Shown: positions 24,655-33,448 of the stretch, one piece after another
How positions within the stretch are numbered: the first letter of the stretch is position 1
Layout of the letters: the number at the start of each line of letters is the position of its first letter
NCBI GenBank assembly: GCA_015661185.1
Contig: JACVXU010000003.1
Span: 1 to 45,312, forward strand
DNA length: 45,312 nucleotides
Source of the DNA: Bacteroidota bacterium
Lineage (GTDB): Bacteria > Bacteroidota > Ignavibacteria > UBA10030
Reading direction: 5' to 3'
The notes under the pieces: generated by a model
Database searches by the model: none
Told to the model about the DNA's origin: nothing
Seen by the model: the letters and a program-made list of their open reading frames with translations, nothing else
Translations under genes and position numbers: made by a program

Positions 24655-25578
24655 TTATTTCTTTGTCTTGGAGGGTTTTGGCGGCAAAGGGCTTGTAACT
24701 TCAGCCACCAGTTTCCATCGATTCGATACATCCCGCCTCCATGCGTGGAGGTAATATCCCTTCTCATCATCGCCGGATTTGTTGCCATTCCTAACGGTGT
24801 AGCTGCCGTACGAGTATCCCAAATCTCCTGCTTCCGCCACGCTTCCCTCAAGAGGTTCCCACGTCGAAAGATATGGCTTGTTCGAAAAGTACGCTTGGAT
24901 TGGATCGATTCCAACAATCGGTTGCACTTTTTGCCGATAGATGCGCGCCTCTTTATCGAGAATTTCGCCGAGGGCTTTTTGAACCCCGGCCTTCCGGGCT
25001 GATTCCAGGAATCTGCGTTCGGCATCCATCAGGCTTAAACGCCGTTCCTCTGCACCCAACTTCTTCACGACCCCGTTATGTTTGACAGCAACGGGAGACT
25101 GAAGCGTTTTCGGACCGTCGTACGGTCCTGGTAGTTCCGTTCCAACGTCAAAGACAACCTTCCATTCGCCTGTGGGCTGCTTTTTCCAAAAGGAAAAGTA
25201 GAAACCATAATAGGTGGGACGATTGGCGGGGCTGTGGTCTGTCCATACGGATGGACCCGTCGTGTAGCCAAAATCACTGCCGCGAGATACGTCCGCCCAA
25301 AGTGGTTCCCATTCGAGCGTCGCTTCGGTCGGATTCTTTGGGAGAGGCACATTCTTCATCGCTTCTTTGTACTTTACCGGATGAGGGCGAAAGACGACTG
25401 CGTCGTCGGCGAAGTACATCATGAACGATGGACGCGTTCCTATCTTGACACTCGTCTTGGCAAACGCTCGCTCTGATTCCACAAGAGATATCAAGGATGT
25501 ATTATCATGCTTCGATTGCGCGACACAGGGTGAACACAGAAGAACGGAAAGGAAGAAAGCGATGGCTGCTCTTATCAT
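24655..25578 (-). CDS. Secreted protein with two NTF2-like (DUF4440/SnoaL-type) domains
   Basis: 307 residues from ATG 25578, with AAGAGGG just upstream and a signal peptide (MIRAAIAFFLSVLLCSPCVA). The longer frame adds 22 residues before the signal and is rejected. Two similar halves, about 25-150 and 165-300, each follow the NTF2-like plan: an N-terminal helix (LVESERAFAKTS, LMDAERRFLESARKAG), a hydrophobic segment (FMMYFADDAVVFRP, ILDKEARIYR), a GD-x-GY strand (SDFGYTTG, GDLGYSYG), and a closing W-K-V/L strand (EWKVVFDVG, RWKLVAEV). The cone-shaped fold may bind a small hydrophobic or aromatic molecule. Association with an amine-forming enzyme next door is suggestive only. Its SD is masked by an inverted repeat. 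Confidence 0.75.
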   Translation of the reverse strand: MIRAAIAFFLSVLLCSPCVAQSKHDNTSLISLVESERAFAKTSVKIGTRPSFMMYFADDAVVFRPHPVKYKEAMKNVPLPKNPTEATLEWEPLWADVSRGSDFGYTTGPSVWTDHSPANRPTYYGFYFSFWKKQPTGEWKVVFDVGTELPGPYDGPKTLQSPVAVKHNGVVKKLGAEERRLSLMDAERRFLESARKAGVQKALGEILDKEARIYRQKVQPIVGIDPIQAYFSNKPYLSTWEPLEGSVAEAGDLGYSYGSYTVRNGNKSGDDEKGYYLHAWRRDVSNRWKLVAEVTSPLPPKPSKTKK

Positions 25579-25584
25579 GGGGCC

Positions 25585-25635
25585 CTCTTGTTGGTGTCTT
25601 ACCATAAGAAGCTGCGGGATAAAAAGCAACAAGAG
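25585..25635 (-). promoter_or_regulatory. Inverted repeat overlapping the SD of the NTF2-like gene
   Basis: Minus-strand CTCTTGTTG (25627-25635) is complementary to CAACAAGAG (25585-25593), with a 33-base loop. The second arm runs into AAGAGGG, the SD of the gene starting at 25578. Folding would hide the ribosome site. It lies in the 104-base gap after the response regulator, so it could set differential translation within the operon. Confidence 0.45.
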
Positions 25636-25682
25636 TTGTGTCAAGGGGTCGCTGCTTGCGCCGCGGGACGAAGCGGAAGACC

Positions 25683-26462
25683 TTACAGTGTTGTCCCAAG
25701 CAGCTCCGGCAGAGTGCTGCGATAGCTTCTGCTCATCGTCAATTGTGTTCCATCCCGCATGATGACCACGTATTCTCCGTGGAACCAGGGTTGCAGCTCT
25801 TTGATTTTTTCGATGTTCACGAAGGTCGAGCGGTGGATGCGGATGAAGAGGGCGGGATCGAGTTTCTTCTGTATGGCGCTCATCGTTTCCCGGAGCAGGT
25901 GTGTTTCGTTTCCAATGTGCAAGCGCACGTAGTTACCGGCTGCTTCAATCCAATCGATTTCATCGTTCTTCAGGAAAAACAGGCGCCCCCCGGATTTTAC
26001 GACGAATCTCTCGGCCTGCTTCCTCGGTCCCTTCAACTGACGCAGGAGGGTGTTCAACTGTTGATTCAGCTCATCACGATGATTCGAATGCAGGTGATCT
26101 TTTACCCGATTCACCGCCGTTTGAAAACGTTGCCGGTCAAAGGGTTTGAGCAGGTAATCGATTGCATGAACCTCAAACGCGTGCACTGCGTATTGATCAT
26201 ACGCCGTTACGAAAATCACCGCCGGGAGCTGTTCGGGACCAATCGCCTCGATCACTCCAAAGCCATCGAGCTCGGGCATTTGAATATCAAGAAAGACCAG
26301 GTCTGGCGAGTTGGTCGTGATCGACTGCACGGCCTCGCGCCCGTTTGAACATTCGTCGATGATCTCAACGTCGGCATCGGATTTGAGCAGCTCACGGATT
26401 TTGTTCCTGGCGGGCGGCTCATCGTCCACAATGATGACCTTGAGTCTTTTCGAGTCTGGCAT
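25683..26462 (-). CDS. LytTR-family response regulator
   Basis: 259 residues. Receiver domain 8-125 with acidic pocket Asp13/Asp14, phosphoacceptor Asp59 (VFLDIQMP), Thr86 and Lys106 (LLKPF). A linker follows at about 125-150, then the LytTR DNA-binding domain (about 155-257: FFLKNDEIDWIEAAGNYVRLH, FIRIHRSTFVNIEKI). These regulators usually bind paired direct repeats upstream of target genes. Start ATG 26462 follows AGAAGAGAG. Its kinase partner is probably the LytS-type protein at 22015-23139, three genes downstream in the same direction. I could not identify binding sites or a promoter in 26463-26615. Confidence 0.92.
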   Translation of the reverse strand: MPDSKRLKVIIVDDEPPARNKIRELLKSDADVEIIDECSNGREAVQSITTNSPDLVFLDIQMPELDGFGVIEAIGPEQLPAVIFVTAYDQYAVHAFEVHAIDYLLKPFDRQRFQTAVNRVKDHLHSNHRDELNQQLNTLLRQLKGPRKQAERFVVKSGGRLFFLKNDEIDWIEAAGNYVRLHIGNETHLLRETMSAIQKKLDPALFIRIHRSTFVNIEKIKELQPWFHGEYVVIMRDGTQLTMSRSYRSTLPELLGTTL

Positions 26463-26615
26463 ACTCTCTTCTCTTGTTCTTTTGAGTTAAAGAAGCAACC
26501 CGCGGGAAGCGATAGTACGGAGCACCTACACGGGCTTGGGCAGCATGAAGTAACTTTCATTCTACTGTGAGACGACTCCGCCGGCGAAAAAGTTGCACAC
26601 CGGACACCCGGAGAC

Positions 26616-26671
26616 ATAAAAGAAAGTCCCGGAGAGCTCCTCGTGTTCGAGAGAACTCACGGCCGGGACTT
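26616..26671 (-). terminator. Probable terminator of the BNR-repeat gene
   Basis: AAGTCCCGG (26663-26671 on the minus strand) pairs with CCGGGACTT (26624-26632); the minus strand then reads TCTTTTATG. It lies 28 bases past the stop of the 26699-29956 gene. The 30-base loop contains a further short inverted repeat. Confidence 0.65.
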
Positions 26672-26698
26672 GACGATATCACGAGTTTTCAGAGTATT

Positions 26699-29600
26699 CT
26701 ACTCTTTCTTTGTTGGCCTCCAGTTCACGTCGAGCGTGTCGCCTTCCGGAAAGAGGGAGAGCTTTGCCTGTTCCACTTTCGCTTTGTACGCAGGGACTGC
26801 ATCGGAGAAGGTCTTGTTGAAATCCCTGAGTGCCCCTTCAAAAATCGATTCTGCTTGTCGCAGAGAGGTCAACTGAGTCGGCGTCGGCGCATCCCATGAC
26901 GAACCGAGCGAGCGAAGAACGGAGCCGAGCCTCGACGACACCGTATTTGGCCTTCGTGTCAATCCCTGAACTGCGGCCGGATCGTCGATGAACTTGTCCG
27001 CAACCTTTGTCAGCGTCTTCTTCAGATCTGTTGATTCTTTCCTGAGATTTTTCGACACCTCATCTTTTCGTTCTTTCAGCTGGCTCAGAGCCGCATCGAT
27101 TGCCTTGCGCGTTTTCTGTATCCGGTCGACGGCCTCTGCGGCAACCTCGAGATGTCTGCCAAGCCTCAGAATTGTTTCAGATTTTTGTTGACGCTCTTCG
27201 GATAGAACCAACACGCGCGGATCCGGAAACACTTCAACCGTTTGTGTTGCTTCTTCTTTACCCATCTTGATCCGAACGGTGTATTTCCCGGGAAGCACTT
27301 CCGGACCTTGCGGTGTAAACTCCTCATCTTGCTGTTGCGGTGGCGTAAGCTGCGGGCGCTTGAAACCGTCCCTTCGCAAGTTCCAGGCTACTCGGTTGAT
27401 CCCTTTCTCCATCGGGCCGTCCATCTTGCGGATCATAGCTCCACTCAAGTCCAGGATTTCAATTTTTACCTTTTTCTCTTTCGCGTTGGGGCGGCCCCTT
27501 TCCGCCGGCTCACTCCCGTCATCCCTTCGTGTTTCTTCATCAACGCCTTCTTCCGCCGTGCTCTCTTTCTGCTCCTTCAACGGATTGGTGATATAGGTAA
27601 TGAGCGCGCCATAAGGACGGTTATCACCCCTGAACATTGCATCGCCGGGGAAGTGATAGCCATCCATTTGTTTCACCTGGTGTTGGTACGTTGCGGGTAT
27701 GCCGAACATATGCAATGGCTTCCCGAGGAGTTCGTTCGTGACAGTCCGAAGCGGCCGAATGTCGTCGAGTATATATGCTGAGCGACCATGCGTACCGATC
27801 ACCAGATCATTGTCACGGGGATGAACCATTAGCGCCATGGTGGAAACGGTGGGAAATCCATGCGTCCATTTCATCCAGTTTTTTCCATCGTCGACACTCA
27901 TCCAGAGGCCGAACTCCGTACCCAAATAGAGAAGTTCTTTCTTCACCGGATCCTGCTCAATCACCAGCGCGTACCCCCACATCGATTTTGACCCTGTGGT
28001 GGGGTCGTTTTTCGTCAGGCTCTTCCAACTCTTTCCAAAATCCTCGGTCTTGAACACGTACGTTTTCCAGTTGCTCCGCCGATGATCGTCGAAGATTACG
28101 TACGCTGCTCCCGCGTCAAATCTGGATGCTTCAACGTGAGGAATCCATGTGTTTTTCGGAACGTCCGGGATCCGCTCAATCACGTTGGTCCATGTCTTTC
28201 CTCCATCCTGCGTGACCTGCAGGTTCCCATCATCGGTTCCAACCCAGAGGACACCGCGTTGCACGGGACTGGGTGCGATCGTTAGAATCGTCGTATGGTT
28301 CTCTGCGCCGGTGACATCCTTCGTAAGGCCGCCGCTCTCATCCTGTTTTTGTTTTGATGCATCGTTGGTCGTCAGGTCGGGGCTACTGATCGTCCAACTA
28401 TCGCCCCGGTCTGTGCTCTTGTGAACAAATTGGCTCCCGTAGTAGATCGTCTTCGGGTCAAACGGATCGCTGGCAATCCCGGCGTTCCAATTGAAGCGCA
28501 GTTCGACTTCATCGGGTCCCCATGGCCGGATGTCTTTTCGCTCACCGGTTTTCCGGTTGAAGCGAATGAGCCCCCCAGCCTGCGACATCGCGTAACCACA
28601 GTTTGCATCGGACGCGTCGACAAGTGTTGCGAACCCGTCTCCGAAGCCAACTTCGTTCCAGTGCCAATTCCGGATCCCGCCATTTTCCCACAATTCACCG
28701 GGACCACGCCACGAACCGTTATCCTGCATACCCCCATAGATGTTGTACGGGATTTCCATGTCGACATTGATGTGATAGAATTGCCCGAGCGGGAGGTTCT
28801 CGACAAAACGCCACGTTTTCCCCCGGTCGTTGCTGATTGCCAGGCCGCCGTCGTTGCCGTCAATCAGCTGGCTCCCGTCAAGCGGGTTAATCCAGAGTGC
28901 ATGGTGATCAGAATGGACGCGATTACCCGGAGTAATATTGCTGAACGTTTTTCCACCATCGGTGCTTACGGAGAGGTTTGTTTGCAAGCTGTAGATGCGA
29001 TTTTCATTCTGAGGATCAACGCGGATGTCGGCATAGTAGAATGGACGGCCATTTATGTTGCGGGAATCGTTCACCATTTTCCACGATCGTCCGCCATCCT
29101 CTGATCGATAGAGGGCGTTGCGCTTCGCTTCCACAAGTGCATAGACAACATCGGGATTCGATTTTGCGATGCCTATGCCGATTCGCCCCAGTTCTCCCTT
29201 TGGCAACCCTTCATCGGAGCCCAACCGTTTCCAGGTTTCTCCGCCATCGTACGTACTATAGAGGCCGCTCCCCGGACCACCGGATTTGAAGAACCATGGC
29301 CAGCGACGGTACTCCCACATCGCCGCGATGAGTTTGTTTGGATTAGCCGGGTCCATCACCAGCTCTCCGCAGCCGGTCTTCTCGTCAACAGAGAGCACTT
29401 TTCTCCAGGTTTTGCCTCCATCGGTTGTTTTGTAAACACCCCGCTCCGGATTTTCTCCCCACATCTGGCCCATCGCCGCTACGTAGGCCACATTTTGATC
29501 GCCGGGGTGAAGCAGAATGCGATGGATGCGTTCGGTTCGATCCAACCCAAGATGGCTCCAGGTCTGACCGCCATCGATACTCTTGTAGATGCCGTTGCCG

Positions 29601-29956
29601 ACGCTTACGCTGTTGCGCGCATTTCCCTCCCCCGTTCCGACCCAGACGACGGCGGGGTTTGGTTGAAAGATCGCGACCGATCCGATGGCGGCGACCGGCT
29701 GCGTGTCAAACAATGGTTTCCAGGTTGTCCCACTGTTTGTGGTCTTCCAGACACCTCCGGTCGACACACCGACATACATGATTTCTGGATTCGCAATGAC
29801 TGCATCGATACCGCCGATCCGTCCACTCATGCCGGCCGGTCCGATGCTGCGAGCCTTCATACCGGAGAATAGCGCCGTGTCAAGCTGTGCCTGCGCAAGG
29901 CTCACAGCGCAAAGGAGAAGGAAACAACACAGGGCGCGAAGTGGGTTGGTGTTCAC
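26699..29956 (-). CDS. Large secreted BNR/VPS10-type beta-propeller protein
   Basis: 1085 residues from GTG 29956, with SD CTGGAGG about 5 bases upstream and a signal peptide (LRALCCFLLLCAVSLAQA). Many Asp-box/BNR repeats are visible in residues 30-720: STGGVWKTTNSGTTW, IYKSIDGGQTW, VYKTTDGGKTW, LYSTYDGGETW, LYRSEDGGRSW, VSTDGGKTF, VTQDGGKTW. These indicate one or two beta-propellers of the sortilin/xyloglucanase-like group. An acidic low-complexity stretch (about 785-830) is followed by a FlgD/Fn3-like segment (VKIEILDLSGAMIRKM, KGINRVAWNLRRDG) and a C-terminal coiled coil with a helical region. Proteins of this type are often labelled 'glycosyl hydrolase', but no catalytic residues are evident and the function is unproven. 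No T9SS sorting domain is seen at the C-terminus. Confidence 0.85.
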   Translation of the reverse strand: MNTNPLRALCCFLLLCAVSLAQAQLDTALFSGMKARSIGPAGMSGRIGGIDAVIANPEIMYVGVSTGGVWKTTNSGTTWKPLFDTQPVAAIGSVAIFQPNPAVVWVGTGEGNARNSVSVGNGIYKSIDGGQTWSHLGLDRTERIHRILLHPGDQNVAYVAAMGQMWGENPERGVYKTTDGGKTWRKVLSVDEKTGCGELVMDPANPNKLIAAMWEYRRWPWFFKSGGPGSGLYSTYDGGETWKRLGSDEGLPKGELGRIGIGIAKSNPDVVYALVEAKRNALYRSEDGGRSWKMVNDSRNINGRPFYYADIRVDPQNENRIYSLQTNLSVSTDGGKTFSNITPGNRVHSDHHALWINPLDGSQLIDGNDGGLAISNDRGKTWRFVENLPLGQFYHINVDMEIPYNIYGGMQDNGSWRGPGELWENGGIRNWHWNEVGFGDGFATLVDASDANCGYAMSQAGGLIRFNRKTGERKDIRPWGPDEVELRFNWNAGIASDPFDPKTIYYGSQFVHKSTDRGDSWTISSPDLTTNDASKQKQDESGGLTKDVTGAENHTTILTIAPSPVQRGVLWVGTDDGNLQVTQDGGKTWTNVIERIPDVPKNTWIPHVEASRFDAGAAYVIFDDHRRSNWKTYVFKTEDFGKSWKSLTKNDPTTGSKSMWGYALVIEQDPVKKELLYLGTEFGLWMSVDDGKNWMKWTHGFPTVSTMALMVHPRDNDLVIGTHGRSAYILDDIRPLRTVTNELLGKPLHMFGIPATYQHQVKQMDGYHFPGDAMFRGDNRPYGALITYITNPLKEQKESTAEEGVDEETRRDDGSEPAERGRPNAKEKKVKIEILDLSGAMIRKMDGPMEKGINRVAWNLRRDGFKRPQLTPPQQQDEEFTPQGPEVLPGKYTVRIKMGKEEATQTVEVFPDPRVLVLSEERQQKSETILRLGRHLEVAAEAVDRIQKTRKAIDAALSQLKERKDEVSKNLRKESTDLKKTLTKVADKFIDDPAAVQGLTRRPNTVSSRLGSVLRSLGSSWDAPTPTQLTSLRQAESIFEGALRDFNKTFSDAVPAYKAKVEQAKLSLFPEGDTLDVNWRPTKKE

Positions 29957-30036
29957 GAAAACCTCCAGGGAAATGTTGAACGTACGAGGAATGATGTAGT
30001 CGTGTTGCCTTCGAAGTCTGCTGGCGTGTGGCGTTC

Positions 30037-30065
30037 AGGTTATCCAATTCTCCATAGAAAATCAA
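30037..30065 (-). promoter_or_regulatory. Possible promoter of the BNR-repeat gene
   Basis: Minus strand TTGATT (30060-30065), 17 bases, TAACCT (30037-30042), leaving about 75 bases of leader. Hexamers are only partly consensus. Confidence 0.45.
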
Positions 30066-30156
30066 GTACTCCGCCGGACGACTCACCGTTGCTTTCCTGG
30101 TTATTCTTCGTATCTTTCCGACATTATTCCGGCCGGACAATTCTCAGGCAGACCAC

Positions 30157-31098
30157 ATGAAGACCTTGAAACCTCCCCGCCTCCGTAGGGGCGATCTCAT
30201 CGGGATCATCTCTCCCGCAAGCGCCCCGTCCGCTCAAGAAAAGATCGACAAGGGGGTGCAATATATTGAACGTTTCGGCTACCGCGTGAAGGTCGGCCGG
30301 CATGTCATGGCTCAGCATGGGTACCTTGCCGGTACTGATGAGCAACGAGTGGAAGATCTCAACGATATGCTCCGCGATCCGGGCGTAAAGGCCATTTTCG
30401 CGATCCGGGGCGGCTACGGAACGCCCCGACTGCTTCATCTGGTGGATTACAAAGCCGTCCGGCGCAATCCAAAGATTCTCGTCGGCTACAGTGATCTCAC
30501 CGGCCTGCAGCTTGCTCTCTATAGTAAGACCGGTTTGGTCACGTTTTCCGGCCCCATGGTCGGCGTGGAAATGTGGGACAATATTGACCCATTCACGGAA
30601 GAGCATTTCTGGCGTGTCGTCACATCGGCGTCGCGCATCGGCAATCTTCAGAATCCTGACGGGGAGTTGTTGGTCACTCATAATAGAGCAAAGGCCACCG
30701 GTACGCTTATCGGTGGCAATTTCTCTCTTCTTGCTTCGCTGTTGGGAACTCCCTACCTGCCAAAACTCCGCGACGCGCTCCTCGTGCTAGAGGATGTCGA
30801 TGAAGCACCTCATCGCGTCGACCGCATGTTCACGCAGCTGCATCATGCAGGCATCACAAAGTCCATTGGCGGCCTCATCCTCGGCAAGTTTACGGACTGT
30901 GTTCCATCTGATCCTTCCAAACCGCACTTGACCATCGAGCAGGTCATCGAGGACGCTGTGCAACGGATCACCTGTCCCGTTCTCGCGAACCTCCAATATG
31001 GACACATCGCGAAGAAGCTAACGCTGCCGTTCGGCGTTCAGGCGCTTCTTGACTCACGAAACGGCGTGTTGAAGATTCTCGAGGGGGCCGTTTCCTAA
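30157..31098 (+). CDS. ldcA: LD-carboxypeptidase (peptidase family S66)
   Basis: 313 residues, without signal peptide, so cytoplasmic. It removes the terminal D-alanine from muropeptide tetrapeptides during peptidoglycan recycling. The catalytic triad of the family is visible: Ser112 in GYSDLT, Glu212 in LLVLEDVDE and His283 in QYGHIAKKLTLP. The nucleophile is preceded by the usual IRGGYG (83-88). The start ATG 30157 directly gives the family N-terminus KPPRLRRGDLIGIISPAS; no SD is obvious. Divergent from the BNR gene. It stands just before the purN promoter and is probably transcribed separately. Confidence 0.92.
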   Translation: MKTLKPPRLRRGDLIGIISPASAPSAQEKIDKGVQYIERFGYRVKVGRHVMAQHGYLAGTDEQRVEDLNDMLRDPGVKAIFAIRGGYGTPRLLHLVDYKAVRRNPKILVGYSDLTGLQLALYSKTGLVTFSGPMVGVEMWDNIDPFTEEHFWRVVTSASRIGNLQNPDGELLVTHNRAKATGTLIGGNFSLLASLLGTPYLPKLRDALLVLEDVDEAPHRVDRMFTQLHHAGITKSIGGLILGKFTDCVPSDPSKPHLTIEQVIEDAVQRITCPVLANLQYGHIAKKLTLPFGVQALLDSRNGVLKILEGAVS

Positions 31099-31137
31099 CC
31101 GGCAGGCATTCCCGAGTCCACGCCCCATTGTACTTCA

Positions 31138-31166
31138 TTGACTATCCTTCAACTTATCGCTACATT
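31138..31166 (+). promoter_or_regulatory. Promoter of the purN-to-rodA gene run
   Basis: TTGACT (31138-31143), 17 bases, TACATT (31161-31166). The element coincides with the 5' part of the longest purN frame, which begins with that same TTG. This argues that translation starts further in. Confidence 0.6.
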
Positions 31167-31194
31167 TTGTTCAACGTTGCGGTGTGATTCTGGC

Positions 31195-31812
31195 TTGATA
31201 AACATCGGTGTTTTTGCTTCCGGACGCGGGTCAAACTTTCAGGCAATTCTCAACGCTATTCAAGAGGGCCTTCTCCCGGCGCGCGTAGTGCTTGTTTTGA
31301 GCAACAAGGGGGATGCCGGCGCGTTGGAGATTGCGCGTGCATACTCTCTTGCCGCCGTCCATCTCAGCCAAAAGCAGTTTCCGGATGAGGGTTCCTTTGC
31401 TGCAGCGATGCTTGATGTGCTGAAAAAACACAACGTGCAGATCGTTGCACTCGCCGGATACCTTAAGAAGATCCCGTCGAACGTTGTGCGGGAATACAGA
31501 AACCGCATTCTCAATATCCATCCCGCATTGTTGCCCTCTTTTGGAGGAGCCGGGATGTATGGACATTATGTGCACGAGGCAGTCATCGCCTCCGGTGCGA
31601 AGTTCAGCGGGGCAACGGTTCATCTTGTGGACGAGGAATACGATCGCGGGCTGATTGTCCTTCAAAAAGCCGTCGCGGTGGAGGTCTGTGACACCCCGGA
31701 AACATTGGCGGAAAAAGTGTTGACGATTGAGCATGAGATTTATCCTCTTGCGCTCAAAGCCTTCGCTGAAAACAGGGTAACAATCAACGAAAGGTCTGTG
31801 TGGATACGTTGA
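31195..31812 (+). CDS. purN: Phosphoribosylglycinamide formyltransferase
   Basis: About 205 residues. It formylates GAR to FGAR with 10-formyl-tetrahydrofolate, the third step of purine synthesis. Seen: IGVFASGRGSNFQAIL (phosphate-binding loop), RILNIHPALLPSF with the catalytic Asn and His, GGAGMYG and VH, and VDEEYDRG with the catalytic Asp. The 'GMYG' form is the one I associate with Bacteroidota PurN. Start: I choose TTG 31195, which gives the family N-terminus INIGVFASG and lies downstream of the promoter; the frame extends to TTG 31138, but that overlaps the -35 box. There is no good SD, so the exact start is uncertain. It is followed by purH after 59 bases. Confidence 0.9.
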   Translation: MINIGVFASGRGSNFQAILNAIQEGLLPARVVLVLSNKGDAGALEIARAYSLAAVHLSQKQFPDEGSFAAAMLDVLKKHNVQIVALAGYLKKIPSNVVREYRNRILNIHPALLPSFGGAGMYGHYVHEAVIASGAKFSGATVHLVDEEYDRGLIVLQKAVAVEVCDTPETLAEKVLTIEHEIYPLALKAFAENRVTINERSVWIR

Positions 31813-31871
31813 CAACGTTTAAGGTTCCAATCCTTGAACACGGTACATGGAGTGGGACCAAGGAGGAATCA

Positions 31872-33410
31872 TTGCTTAAGGTTCGACGGGCGCTGATCAG
31901 CGTCTCCGACAAACGCGGCATCGTCGAGCTGGCGAAGGTTCTTCGCGGCTTCGGCGTAGAAATTATTTCAACCGGCGGCACACACCAGGCATTGAAGGAC
32001 GCGGGTGTTAAGGTTAAATCTGTTTCTGAGGTCACCGGATTTCCCGAAATACTCGACGGCCGCGTGAAGACCCTTCATCCGGCAATCCACGCTGGCATCC
32101 TTGCCGCCGCCGACAACCCGCTTCACCTGAAACAGCTTTCCGAACACCACATCGATCCGATTGATCTTGTTGTCGTCAACCTGTATCCGTTCGAGCAAAC
32201 CGTCACACGCGAGAATGTCACGATCGATCAAGCCATCGAGCAGATCGACATCGGCGGGCCGGCGATGCTCAGGGCGGCAGCAAAGAACTATCGCCACACG
32301 ATCATCGTGGTCAACCCGGACCGTTATTCGTCGTTCCTTGAAGAACTGACGAAGAACGGCGGCGCTGTTTCATCCCAGACGCGGTTTGAGCTGGCACGCG
32401 AAGCGTTTCAGCACACGGCGACGTACGATACGATTGTTGCAGCCTACTTCAGTGGACTTCAGTCGACGCAGAGCCTTCCCGATGTTGTCACGCTCTCGAT
32501 GAAAAAGTCCACCGCGCTCCGCTACGGAGAAAATCCTCATCAGGCTGCTGCGCTGTACGGGAAATTCGATACTTATTTCAAAAAGCTCCATGGAAAAGAA
32601 CTTTCATACAATAACATTCTCGATATCAACGCCGCGGCTCTCCTGAGCGCCGAGTTCGAAAAGCCAACAGCCGTCATCATCAAACACAATAATCCATGCG
32701 GAGTCGGTTCAGGCGAGACGCTACTCGACGCGTACAAGAAAGCTCTTGCGACAGACCCGAAGTCGGCTTTCGGCGGCATCGTTGCAGTGAACCGGGTTCT
32801 CGATGCCTGCACGGCTGAAGCGATCAACGAGATCTTCACGGAGGTGGTGGTTGCCCCGGACTTTGCCGATGGTGTGCTCGACGCGCTGATGAAGAAGCGG
32901 GATCGCCGTTTGATCCAGCAGTTGATTGATATTCGCTCGATGAAATCGTTAGACATCCGCAGTGTCACCGAGGGACTCCTGGTACAAGAACAGGACCAAC
33001 ACAGGATCACGCGAGAGAATCTTCGAGTCGTCACCACGCGAAAACCCACGGAAGAGGAGTTTGAAGCGCTCGTCTTCGCCTGGCGAGTTGCGAAACACGT
33101 CAAGTCGAATGCCATTGTCTACGCGCGCCGGGACCGTACGCTGGGCGTTGGAGCGGGGCAGATGTCCCGCATTGACTCCGCAAAAATTGCCGTTTTGAAG
33201 GCTGCTGAAGCTGGTTTGGACCTCACCGGCTGCGCGGTCGCTTCTGATGCCTTCTTCCCGTTTGCAGATGGGCTCCTGGAGGCAGTCAAGGGCGGAGCAG
33301 CATGCGTGATTCAGCCCGGCGGATCGGTGCGCGACGAGGAAGTTATCAAAGCTGCTGACGAACACAAGGTAGCCATGGTGTTCACGGCCATGAGACACTT
33401 TAGACACTAA
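31872..33410 (+). CDS. purH: Bifunctional AICAR transformylase / IMP cyclohydrolase
   Basis: 512 residues, catalysing the last two steps to IMP. The N-terminal IMP cyclohydrolase (MGS-like) domain has ALISVSDKRGIVELAK, IISTGGTHQAL and RVKTLHPAIHAGIL. The C-terminal AICAR transformylase domain has LRYGENPHQAA, the Lys-His of IIKHNNPCGVG, SDAFFPFADGLL and the typical C-terminus AMRHFRH. Start: TTG 31872 with a strong SD AAGGAGG five bases upstream gives the normal family N-terminus. A GTG at 31800 would overlap purN and add 24 unusual residues. It stands 38 bases before mreB. Confidence 0.93.
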   Translation: MLKVRRALISVSDKRGIVELAKVLRGFGVEIISTGGTHQALKDAGVKVKSVSEVTGFPEILDGRVKTLHPAIHAGILAAADNPLHLKQLSEHHIDPIDLVVVNLYPFEQTVTRENVTIDQAIEQIDIGGPAMLRAAAKNYRHTIIVVNPDRYSSFLEELTKNGGAVSSQTRFELAREAFQHTATYDTIVAAYFSGLQSTQSLPDVVTLSMKKSTALRYGENPHQAAALYGKFDTYFKKLHGKELSYNNILDINAAALLSAEFEKPTAVIIKHNNPCGVGSGETLLDAYKKALATDPKSAFGGIVAVNRVLDACTAEAINEIFTEVVVAPDFADGVLDALMKKRDRRLIQQLIDIRSMKSLDIRSVTEGLLVQEQDQHRITRENLRVVTTRKPTEEEFEALVFAWRVAKHVKSNAIVYARRDRTLGVGAGQMSRIDSAKIAVLKAAEAGLDLTGCAVASDAFFPFADGLLEAVKGGAACVIQPGGSVRDEEVIKAADEHKVAMVFTAMRHFRH

Positions 33411-33448
33411 TTCTTTTCAACTCTCAATCTAACCACTCAACGTTCACA

